NCBI GenBank assembly: GCA_022652945.1
Contig: JALCRV010000001.1
Coordinates: 62,001-126,000, forward strand
Reading direction: 5' to 3'
Source: Bacilli bacterium
Lineage (GTDB): Bacteria > Bacillota_I > Bacilli_A > RFN20 > CAG-288
DNA length: 64,000 nucleotides
The position numbers and the translations under genes are program-made. The notes beneath the pieces are model-generated. The model was given only the letters and a program-made list of their open reading frames with translations. It was not told the origin of the DNA and ran no database searches. Below are positions 29,573 through 36,499 of this stretch, in pieces. Every line of letters begins with the position of its first letter. The stretch's first letter is position 1.

Positions 29573-30376
29573 TTACTTCTTTTCGTCTTCCTTTTTATTT
29601 TCGTCTTTTTTCTCAGATGTATCTTTGTTGATCTGCTTATCGTTATAAGGAGTCTGATCAGGCTCTTTTTCTTCTGCTTTCGGTTCTTCATGCGGCTTGC
29701 TTTCCGCATCGACTGTCTTGGATTCAGTTCCTTCTTTGTTCGTATCGACTTTCTCAGCTTTTACCGGTTTAGGTTTCTGGCGACGGAAAGGAAGGAAGGC
29801 AGTTACTAAGTCATAAATACCAGCAGCTACTAATAATAACCCACAGATAATCAGAACAATCTGACTGATGGTGTCTTTAGCTTGGTCCTTATATACAAAT
29901 AAGAGGACTCCACCAGCAATAAATAAGGCGGCAAAGAAGTATTCAGTCACAGCAATCCACATCTTCCTCTGTTTCTTTAGGATGCCAATCGTCGCACCGA
30001 TAATGAAAGTCAGGGCGAAACATAGACAGATAACCGCAATCAAATGAACAACTAACTTCTGAACCAAATCGACAATCTCTGTCGAATCCAACCAGAAAAG
30101 AACGCCGATAGAAATCTCAAAAACACCGGAAATAAATTCTTGCGTAATGGCGGCAGCCTCTATCGGTTCGAAATAATACTTAATTATGCAGATAATGCCA
30201 TCGATAACTAAAAAGATACCAAGGATAATCAGAATCCACTTCTGAAAATCCGGGTTATTAGAATAAACGATAGCTAAAACGCCGACCGTCATCAGGATCA
30301 TCGCTTCGATAACTCTGATAATTGCCCAGATTTTCTCAGCTTTTTTGATTTGCTCGTCTTTTACTACATCTGACAT
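29573..30376 (-). CDS. DUF308/HdeD-like membrane protein with charged C-terminal tail
   Basis: A 267-residue protein with six hydrophobic segments arranged as two three-helix bundles (residues about 15-190), including GVLAIVYSNNPDFQKWILIILGIFLVIDGIICI and AGGVLLFVYKDQAKDTISQIVLIICGLLLVAAGIYDLV, as in the HdeD/DUF308 family. The last 65 residues are a low-complexity Lys/Glu/Asp tail. The start at 30376 is chosen because AAGGAGG lies 4-10 bp upstream; a longer frame to 30436 has no ribosome site. HdeD proteins are linked to acid resistance in enterobacteria, but the function here is unknown. Confidence 0.8.
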   Translation of the reverse strand: MSDVVKDEQIKKAEKIWAIIRVIEAMILMTVGVLAIVYSNNPDFQKWILIILGIFLVIDGIICIIKYYFEPIEAAAITQEFISGVFEISIGVLFWLDSTEIVDLVQKLVVHLIAVICLCFALTFIIGATIGILKKQRKMWIAVTEYFFAALFIAGGVLLFVYKDQAKDTISQIVLIICGLLLVAAGIYDLVTAFLPFRRQKPKPVKAEKVDTNKEGTESKTVDAESKPHEEPKAEEKEPDQTPYNDKQINKDTSEKKDENKKEDEKK

Positions 30377-30550
30377 AATAATCCTCCTTCTCAGCGACTT
30401 AACCAATCGCTTCAATACTTTATTATTGTAAACCATCTAAAACAATGTTAAGTGTTTTCTTATCAGGAAAAGCAGAAAAATGGGAGTAAAGAAACCACAC
30501 CCTTTTTCGGCTTGTAAATAAGCCGTCTTTGTGGTAGTTTATTAACGCTT

Positions 30551-30626
30551 GGGGCTGTAGCTCATCTGGGAGAGCGCATCGTTCGCAACGATGAGGTAGC
30601 GGGTTCGATCCCCGTCAGCTCCACCA
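30551..30626 (+). tRNA. tRNA-Ala (anticodon CGC)
   Basis: Full cloverleaf: acceptor GGGGCTG/CAGCTCC with A and encoded CCA, D-arm GCTC/GAGC, anticodon stem CATCG/CGATG around TTCGCAA giving CGC, and T-arm GCGGG-TTCGATC-CCCGT. Reads GCG. Its 3' end marks the left edge of the accessory region and short copies of this end recur near 32403 and 36290. Confidence 0.97.
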
Positions 30627-30752
30627 AACGAAACACCAGACGGACCGCCCGTTGGGGTTCAAGTTCCTTGACGGCGCATTCGTCTTAAGGTTCTACCTCG
30701 GTAAGACAAGTTAGGACTATAAGCAAGAAAGAGGGTTCAGAAGCCCTCTTTT
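30627..30752 (+). ncRNA. Repeated structured element downstream of tRNA-Ala, copy 1, with terminator
   Basis: About 100 bp after the tRNA closely match 36295-36404. Potential helices are ACGG/CCGT around 30639-30651 and GTCTTA...TAAGAC around 30684-30709, separated by the shared TCTACCTCGG loop region. The element ends in a terminator with stem AAAGAGGG (30728-30735) / CCCTCTTT (30744-30751) and a T-run. It may be the tRNA 3' trailer, an attachment region, or a small RNA of unknown family. No open reading frame explains the conservation. Confidence 0.55.
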
Positions 30753-30879
30753 TTCGTTGGTTTTGCTGAAACAGGATAAGGGGGGTGGCGCAATCTGCGT
30801 CATCCCATTGACAGGAAGTCGTTGTTTGATACAATAAAAACGAGAGGCAGGGATAATTTAATTCATAAGCCATTCTGTA

Positions 30880-30915
30880 TAGTACTTTAATTAAGATTTA
30901 TTCTAAAAAGTACTA
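30880..30915. repeat. Inverted repeat TAGTACTTT / AAAGTACTA upstream of the first ATPase
   Basis: Nine-base arms at 30880-30888 and 30907-30915, just upstream of the gene at 30961. AAAAAGTACTAT recurs as a direct copy after the gene at 32255-32266. A likely operator or element boundary. Confidence 0.55.
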
Positions 30916-30960
30916 TTCAGAGACGAATTGGTGTAAAATAGTATTAGGAGGAAAACAGGC

Positions 30961-32220
30961 ATGACAAAGGCAAGATATCCGAGGGAAAAATATCTGAAGC
31001 GACTACGGCCATTTTATTCTGACACCGGAATGATAAAGGTTATCTCCGGAGTAAGAAGATGCGGTAAGTCTTGCCTTCTTGAGTGCGTTGAAAAAGAGTT
31101 GCTTAATCAAGGCGTTTCAAAAAGCAGTATTATTTTTATCAATCTTGATAAGAGGCCCTTCAAGTCAATCAAGAATGCAAAGAAACTTGAGGAAGCTATT
31201 GATAAAAGAACTAAGGGAATATCCGGGATAAAGTATCTTCTTTTGGACGAAATCCAAAACGCCAAAGATTTTGAGGAGAGCCTAAATGCCTATCGTGAGG
31301 AAGATGATTTTTCCATTTTCATTACGGGCAGCAATTCATACCTTCTTTCGGGAGAACTATCCACAAAATTAACCGGGCGTTATATTGAAATAAAAATGAC
31401 AACGCTGACATTTGACGAGTATCTCGGCATGAAGCGGTTTCTTCAAAAACCTATCAATCCGAACCTTGATGTCGAATTCAATTCTTACCTCATTGAAGGC
31501 GGATTCCCAAAAGCGCTGGAGTACGATGATCTGACAGCAAAGAAAATGTACGTTCAAAGTGTTGTTGACGAAATCTTTGAAAAAGACATTAAACACAATA
31601 AAAAGATTCGAAAGAAACGTCTTTTTGATGAGATCATGCGGTATATCATCAATAATTTTGGCTCGACAACCTCGATTGATAAGCTAACCGATTATTTAAA
31701 CTGCACCAAAGGCATGAAGGTTCATAAGGAAATTGTCTACCGCTACGTTGAACAGCTCATTGCCATGCGTATTGTTGACAAATGCACCAGAATCGATCAA
31801 AAAAGCAAAGAATCCCTTTTCGGAAGGGAAAAATATTATCTTTCGGATCTAAGCTTCTATTTCATCCGGAACACCGATAACAGAATCAATTACGGTCCTG
31901 TTCTCGAAAACGTCGTCTACAATTACGCCAAAAGCTTAAACTACGAAATAAGCATTGGAAAACTGAAGGACTTTGAAATTGATTTCATTCTTCGGGACAT
32001 TAATCAGGACTATTCCTATGTTCAGGTAGCTAAGACCATCGATAATGGAGGCGATGACGATAACCAAAATTCGACGGAAGAAAGGGAATACCGTCCTCTT
32101 GAGTCAATCCGAGATAATTATCCAAAGTATCTTTTGACGATGGACCATCTTTTTCAAAGAAGAAACGGAATCAAGCACGAGAATTTAGTGGATTTCATTG
32201 CAAGCGAAAATCTATTTTAA
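30961..32220 (+). CDS. AAA-type ATPase with DUF4143 domain, copy 1
   Basis: A 419-residue protein of the prokaryotic ATP-binding/DUF4143 family. The P-loop is SGVRRCGKSCLLECVE, Walker B is KYLLLDEIQNAKDF, and the sensor region is FITGSNSYLLSGELSTKLTGRYIEIKM. The DUF4143 C-terminal half ends in a nuclease-like LKDFEIDFIL and YVQVAKTI region, where the family shows a degenerate PD-(D/E)xK fold. These genes are common, mobile and often toxin- or defence-associated, but their function is unresolved. The ribosome site is AGGAGGAAAA. The gene lies between the tRNA-Ala and its first degraded copy. Confidence 0.88.
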   Translation: MTKARYPREKYLKRLRPFYSDTGMIKVISGVRRCGKSCLLECVEKELLNQGVSKSSIIFINLDKRPFKSIKNAKKLEEAIDKRTKGISGIKYLLLDEIQNAKDFEESLNAYREEDDFSIFITGSNSYLLSGELSTKLTGRYIEIKMTTLTFDEYLGMKRFLQKPINPNLDVEFNSYLIEGGFPKALEYDDLTAKKMYVQSVVDEIFEKDIKHNKKIRKKRLFDEIMRYIINNFGSTTSIDKLTDYLNCTKGMKVHKEIVYRYVEQLIAMRIVDKCTRIDQKSKESLFGREKYYLSDLSFYFIRNTDNRINYGPVLENVVYNYAKSLNYEISIGKLKDFEIDFILRDINQDYSYVQVAKTIDNGGDDDNQNSTEEREYRPLESIRDNYPKYLLTMDHLFQRRNGIKHENLVDFIASENLF

Positions 32221-32676
32221 CCAATCCTATAATATCTTTTAGAATAATTCACATAAAAAGTACTATAGAACATAGCGTTTAAGATAGTTTTTCTTGATAC
32301 TGTTAATGTAAACAGGATCAATCGTTCTCTAAATCGGGCAACTTTTGCAAATGGATTGGAAGACTATTACGGTATGACATCAGTCCGTCTGGCGTCGCAT
32401 TCGCTCCACCAAACGGTCTATATCCGAACTCAATCTACCTCGTAGGGGATTGTGTTGGGATTAAAGTCATGTTTGATGAATACCGAAGAGGTAATCACCT
32501 AACTTGACGATAGAGGGCGGTCTTAAAGGCCACCTTTTTCTTATGTTCGGTTTATTTGTCGGTTTTTGAAAATTGTCTTAGGCAAACTTAGTTAATAGGA
32601 ATCATTGCACAAATGAAAATAAAACCAATATCAAAGACGTCTTTCCAATAGACCTTTATAATCTTTGATACGCTTC
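32221..32676. other. Gene-free stretch with tRNA-Ala 3'-end remnant
   Basis: No coding region is seen. The stretch contains AAAAAGTACTAT (32255-32266), a 13-base copy of the tRNA-Ala 3' end and first downstream bases (GCTCCACCAAACG at 32403-32415), the shared ATCTACCTCG block (32432-32441) and a terminator-like hairpin near 32517-32535 followed by TTTTT. The order repeats that found after tRNA-Ala, in degraded form. Confidence 0.55.
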
Positions 32677-32925
32677 TTATTTATAAGCTTTAGAAGACAA
32701 TTCTGTTATAACGCACGAGGCAGAATTCAAGAGTTTCTTTGAACTAGCAGAAAGATGTTTTTCCTGACTGAGAGGATTTTCATAATTATCAGCAATGAAT
32801 TCAATAACATCCTCTATGTTTTCATCATTGATTTCATGAATGTTAATTTTAGGCTCAACATATTTATCGATAAAAGACTTAACATTATCTGAAGGTATAT
32901 ACATATTACTAAGTTGATATTTCAT
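32677..32925 (-). CDS. Small protein paired with DUF4258-like gene, possible antitoxin
   Basis: An 82-residue acidic protein (MKYQLSNMYIPSDNVKSFIDKY...) with no recognised domain. It begins inside the stop codon of the preceding gene (ATGA overlap), so the two are translationally coupled. The start at 32925 is chosen for this overlap and for GAGGAAAC just upstream; a longer frame to 32976 would overlap the neighbour by 55 bases. By position and charge it may be the antitoxin or partner of the DUF4258-like protein; this is inference. Confidence 0.6.
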   Translation of the reverse strand: MKYQLSNMYIPSDNVKSFIDKYVEPKINIHEINDENIEDVIEFIADNYENPLSQEKHLSASSKKLLNSASCVITELSSKAYK

Positions 32926-33218
32926 TTGTGTTTCCTCTTTAATAGTTTTAGCAATAATTTTGATGGGAAGAACCATGTATTAATTACAAAATTATCCTGT
33001 GGATTAATACATGAAAGCACTCTGTTGTCTGATAATCTGCGATAAGAAGGTCTTCCTTCAGCATCGATTCTTACATCTGTTATTTGAAGAGGCTTCTTAC
33101 GTAGATTATATCCCAATTCTCCTTTGCTAATGCACCTCAATTTCATTCTTTCAATAGCATGCTTTCCAACCTTATACCCGTTAACCTTATATGGCCTTGT
33201 AGGATAATATCTTTTCAC
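32922..33218 (-). CDS. DUF4258-like protein, possible RelE-fold toxin
   Basis: A 98-residue basic protein starting with GTG. The core matches the DUF4258 pattern: KHAIERMKLRCISKGELGYNL, then DAEGRPSYRRLSDNRVLSCINPQDNFVINTWF, a short RelE/BrnT-like alpha/beta arrangement with the typical HAxxRMxxR motif and a terminal strand ending in TWF. Members occur in toxin-antitoxin-like pairs and mobile elements. It is the first gene of a two-gene minus-strand unit, divergent from the WYL-like regulator. Confidence 0.65.
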   Translation of the reverse strand: MKRYYPTRPYKVNGYKVGKHAIERMKLRCISKGELGYNLRKKPLQITDVRIDAEGRPSYRRLSDNRVLSCINPQDNFVINTWFFPSKLLLKLLKRKHK

Positions 33219-33310
33219 ATTGTTTGACCTTCATAAAATCCTTTCATAACACGATTATAAAGGCCATAATAATATAAAGAAATGTAACGCCGCAATCAAT
33301 AAAAGGTAGA

Positions 33311-33355
33311 TATATTAATGTTTAAATAAATGTAATAAGCATTAATGTTAATATA
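33311..33355. promoter_or_regulatory. Inverted and direct repeats in the divergent control region
   Basis: TATATTAA (33311-33318) and TTAATATA (33348-33355) form an inverted repeat, and ATTAATGTT occurs twice (33314 and 33341). They sit between the divergent DUF4258 pair and the WYL-like gene and may be the operator of the latter. Confidence 0.45.
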
Positions 33356-33364
33356 TTTTGGTAG

Positions 33365-34204
33365 ATGAATGATATACTATTAACGCTTTTGAAACACGAA
33401 TATTCAGAAAAGTTCAAAGTGAGGATATCCCGTTACTGCTTTTTGGTTCTTTTAAATGACTGCCAGGCTTTCGGCTCAGTAAACAAAAAGGAAGCACCGA
33501 ACATCTGCGGGCTTCTCAACAAGCTGATGCCGACCTTGGTAAAGCAGAGGGAAAAGAGGCAAACTTTGATTCACGCAAAGCTTGCAGAGTCCGAAATGCT
33601 TAAAAGCGAAAGCAATTCATACGAAGAAAAGACAAGAGAATATTTAGACACTATCTATGACCAAGTGTACTTCGGAGATTATCTTTCAGAGACATTGAGC
33701 GAATCCGTTTGGATCAGGCCAAATCGCGAAACGTTGCTTTTCTTTGAGAGAATAACAGGGCAGGTAATAGAAAAAAGCCAGATGGATTTGAGTAAATACC
33801 TGAGAAGTCTTATTGTCGAGTACTGTTCTATTCCACAGTTTAAAAGAGAGCAGCTTTATTTTAAAAAAGAGATAGATTCAATTGAACTTGCGATATCACA
33901 TGGAAATGCGCTTGCGGTCAAAAGAAAGGGTGATAGAGAAGAAATAATACCAATTACGATTGCAGCCGAATTTACTTGGGAACAGAAGAATTACTTGATG
34001 GCGGTGGAAAACAAGGGACAAGGAAAGATTCTTTCGCTGCCTCTTGGAACATTCGTCCCTCTTTACGAAGACAAAATCGTTAACTCCCCAAATGAAGAGC
34101 AGCTTAATTTCATTGGGAAACTGATTGACGACGGCACTCTAGGAACGAAGGAAGAGTTCGATATTGAGGAGGAAACCAAAAATGTTTTGGAACAAAAAGG
34201 CTAG
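33365..34204 (+). CDS. WYL-like domain protein, probable transcriptional regulator
   Basis: A 279-residue protein. Residues about 15-60 (FKVRISRYCFLVLLNDCQAFGSVNKKEAPNI...) resemble the ribbon-helix-helix start of clostridial WYL regulators. The middle is helical with KYLRSLIVEYCSIPQFKREQLYFKKE. Residues about 178-240 (IELAISHGNALAVKRKGDREEIIPITI, YLMAVENKGQGKILSLPLG) match the pattern of a WYL ligand-binding domain, though the WYL tripeptide itself is NYL here. WYL regulators often control defence genes. No good Shine-Dalgarno precedes the ATG. The 3' end overlaps a 45-residue gene. Confidence 0.58.
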   Translation: MNDILLTLLKHEYSEKFKVRISRYCFLVLLNDCQAFGSVNKKEAPNICGLLNKLMPTLVKQREKRQTLIHAKLAESEMLKSESNSYEEKTREYLDTIYDQVYFGDYLSETLSESVWIRPNRETLLFFERITGQVIEKSQMDLSKYLRSLIVEYCSIPQFKREQLYFKKEIDSIELAISHGNALAVKRKGDREEIIPITIAAEFTWEQKNYLMAVENKGQGKILSLPLGTFVPLYEDKIVNSPNEEQLNFIGKLIDDGTLGTKEEFDIEEETKNVLEQKG

Positions 34205-34319
34205 AAAAGAAAAGCCATTGTCAAAGGAAAGCAAGAGAAAGCAGGAATGGGCAATCAGCAATTACTACAAAGAAAAACGAGAAAGGAACGCAGATGAAAG
34301 CCAAAGAAAAAATAAGTGA
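34182..34319 (+). CDS. 45-residue highly basic small protein
   Basis: A short reading frame starting MFWNKKARKEKPLSKESKR, rich in Lys, Arg and Glu. It is preceded by a perfect GAGGAGG (34166-34172) at 9-bp spacing, which lies inside the end of the WYL-like gene, and it overlaps that gene by 23 bases. The strong ribosome site and coupling support real translation. The function is unknown; the charge suggests nucleic-acid binding. Confidence 0.6.
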   Translation: MFWNKKARKEKPLSKESKRKQEWAISNYYKEKRERNADESQRKNK

Positions 34320-34607
34320 AAGAGCTTATTCAACATTTAAATATAAAACCTGTTTAGCTAAACCATCATTTATAAAACTGTAAAGGCCATAACGTTAATG
34401 CGTTTGGCATATACTTAGGAAGATCTAGCAATCAAGGAAAAGATTCTCTTCGACTCAAATCGACTCTTCCAAAATGAAACACATCCAGACCTTGAAAGAG
34501 GCTCAGATTTGTCTTTAAAAAGGGAAAAAATATTGCCTCGTTTATTTTCCCATTTTAACCCATAATGTATATTCAAATCACATAAAGATTTCGCGAGAGG
34601 TGCCGTC

Positions 34608-34692
34608 TATTCCAACTAAAAATGTGAAGAACATATAGTTTATTCGCTTGAAAAATGTGATGTTTAAAGTATTTATTCGCTTGAAAAATGTG
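34608..34692 (+). repeat. Three 33-bp-spaced repeats at the promoter of the second ATPase
   Basis: TATTCnnnnnAAAAATGTG occurs at 34608-34626, 34641-34659 and 34674-34692, with exactly 33 bp (about three helical turns) between copies. Copies 2 and 3 are identical over 21 bases. The last copy contains the -35 element. Probable operator array. The rest of 34320-34746 shows no gene. Confidence 0.75.
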
Positions 34693-34709
34693 CTATCGCT
34701 TGTTATAAC
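34681..34709 (+). promoter_or_regulatory. Promoter of the second DUF4143 ATPase
   Basis: -35 TTGAAA (34681-34686), 17-bp spacer, extended -10 TGTTATAAC (-10 hexamer 34704-34709). AAAGGAGC precedes the ATG at 34747. Confidence 0.75.
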
Positions 34710-34746
34710 ATACTTGTAGAAAATTAAAAAACAAAGGAGCACCCGT

Positions 34747-36096
34747 ATGTTTAAAAGAAAAATAACTGAAGAAATGTTGACTTGGAAGCAATCGCTTTCT
34801 TTTAAACGCAAGGGATTGATCATCCAAGGGCTCCGACAAGTTGGCAAAACCACCATCGTTAAGGACTTCGCCGCCAGAGAATATAGCAACGTCGTTTATA
34901 TAAATTTTAAAACGAACCGCTCAATCCGCTCAGTCTTTGATGGGGATCTTGACGTCGATCGGCTTATCATCGGCCTTTCAGCGGCCTTACCGAAAGAGCG
35001 TCTTGTTCCCTGGAAAACTGTTCTAATATTTGATGAAGTCCAAGAATGCGGCAACGCCCGATCTTCCATTAAGCCATTTATGGAAGACCCTCAGAAACGT
35101 TTTGATATCATCGCTACCGGATCTTTATTGGGATTAAGAGGATATAACCGAAAGCCCTCAGGAGGACCCGCGACTGGCTTTGAAACTTTCTTGGAGATGA
35201 AGCCAATGGACTTCGAAGAATTCCTTTGGGCAATCGGCTTAGATCCGAAGCCCATTGATTATGTGAAAGAGACTTTTAAGAATCGGCAGAAAGTTGACCC
35301 GGCAGTGAATGAAAGCTTTCATCGTTACTTTCTTGATTACCTCTGTGTGGGTGGCATGCCCGAAGCCGTCGCGGCTTTTGTCCAAAGCAAAGACATGAGC
35401 CGGGTCGGACAAATCCAACGGGACATCCTTAAGAGCTATCAAGACGATTTTGGTAAACATCTCGATGTGAACGAGAACGAAATCATCGATCGCGACGAAC
35501 TAGGTCGAATCAAGGCAGTCTATGATTCAATTCCTTCGCAACTCGGCAAAGAAAATAAGAAATTCCAGTATGCGCAAATCGGGGAACACGCCCGAGCTCG
35601 CAACTATCGTTCCGCCATCCAGTGGCTCGTTGATTTTGGCCTCATCAGTCTTTGCCATAACCTCAGCGCGCTCGAGTTGCCTCTAAAAGGGAATGCGATT
35701 GACGATTGTTTTAAAATCTATGTCAATGACACCGGGCTTTTTGTGGCGATGCTCGAAGAAGGAACGACCTTCTCAATCCTCCAAGGCAATCTCGGAATCT
35801 ACAAGGGCGCCCTTTACGAAAACTTGGTCGCTGATGCCTTTACTAAGAATTCCTTGCCGTTGTTCTATTATGCGAAGAGCAGTGGACTCGAAATCGATTT
35901 TGTGACACGCCATCAAAATGAGTTAACTCTAATTGAGGTCAAAGCAAGAAACGGCAAAAGCAAATCACTTAAAACCATCCTTAATGATGTCTCCGCTTAC
36001 CACGTTAAAGCCAATTACAAGCTCACTGACGGGAACATCGGAAGCGATGGACTCATCAATACGATTCCTCAATATATGGCCTTCCTCATCGACTAA
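34747..36096 (+). CDS. AAA-type ATPase with DUF4143 domain, copy 2
   Basis: A 449-residue member of the same family as the 30961 gene but only distantly similar. The P-loop is IIQGLRQVGKTTIVKDFA, Walker B is VLIFDEVQECGNAR, and the sensor segment is DIIATGSLLGLRG and TFLEMKPMDFEEFLWAIGL. The DUF4143 half has YLCVGGMPEAVAAFV. A nuclease-like ending is seen in GLEIDFVTRHQNELTLIEVKARNGKSKSL (D, ExK pattern), better preserved than in copy 1. It is controlled by a repeat-containing promoter and followed by the second copy of the tRNA-Ala downstream element. Confidence 0.9.
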   Translation: MFKRKITEEMLTWKQSLSFKRKGLIIQGLRQVGKTTIVKDFAAREYSNVVYINFKTNRSIRSVFDGDLDVDRLIIGLSAALPKERLVPWKTVLIFDEVQECGNARSSIKPFMEDPQKRFDIIATGSLLGLRGYNRKPSGGPATGFETFLEMKPMDFEEFLWAIGLDPKPIDYVKETFKNRQKVDPAVNESFHRYFLDYLCVGGMPEAVAAFVQSKDMSRVGQIQRDILKSYQDDFGKHLDVNENEIIDRDELGRIKAVYDSIPSQLGKENKKFQYAQIGEHARARNYRSAIQWLVDFGLISLCHNLSALELPLKGNAIDDCFKIYVNDTGLFVAMLEEGTTFSILQGNLGIYKGALYENLVADAFTKNSLPLFYYAKSSGLEIDFVTRHQNELTLIEVKARNGKSKSLKTILNDVSAYHVKANYKLTDGNIGSDGLINTIPQYMAFLID

Positions 36097-36287
36097 AGAA
36101 AAGGCTCAAGAGTTTCCAGACTACCGACGTTAAGCGGATAAAAGACAAGATAGCCCTCATTTGGGCTTTCATCAACTCTTTCTATCTCTATGACGACGAA
36201 GGCAGATATGCGCTCATAAATTTCAATTACAAAGGGTATTAAAAGAAGGTAATACCAGGCAAAATGGGTTCGGATATGAAAAGGCTT

Positions 36288-36481
36288 ATCCAACCAAACG
36301 AAGCACCAGATGGACCGTCCGTCGAAATTCTAGTTACTTGACGGCGTCTTTGTCTTAAGGATCTACCTCGGTAAGAGAAATTTGAAACATAAGCAAAAAG
36401 AGGGCTTGATAATATGTGCCCTTCCTCTAGGACACCTTGCGGTGTCCAGGATTCAGGGTACGCATCAAAAGTCCTCTTTTT
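36288..36481 (+). ncRNA. Repeated element downstream of tRNA-Ala, copy 2, with expanded terminator
   Basis: From CAACCAAACGAAGCACCAG the sequence follows copy 1 at high identity for about 110 bp (shared blocks CTTGACGGCG, GTCTTAAGG, TCTACCTCGGTAAGA, CATAAGCAAAAAGAGGG). It is preceded by GGGTTCG about 20 bases upstream, a possible relic of a tRNA T-loop. The terminator arms AAAAAGAGGGCTT (36395-36407) and AAGTCCTCTTTTT (36469-36481) enclose an insert of about 60 bp with its own hairpin GGACACC/GGTGTCC (36430-36447). The terminator can also serve the giant gene on the minus strand. Confidence 0.55.
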
Positions 36482-36499
36482 TTATCTTCGTAAACCCGA

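Noticed and set aside
30627-30752. Possible T-box leader after tRNA-Ala
   Set aside because: The TCTACCTCGG block superficially recalls a T-box, but no GGTGG-type antiterminator bulge or specifier hairpin is present and no aminoacyl-tRNA gene follows.
34608-34692. Possible CRISPR array
   Set aside because: Only three short units with 33-bp period, spacer-like parts of 12-14 bp, and no cas genes; better explained as operator repeats at a promoter.
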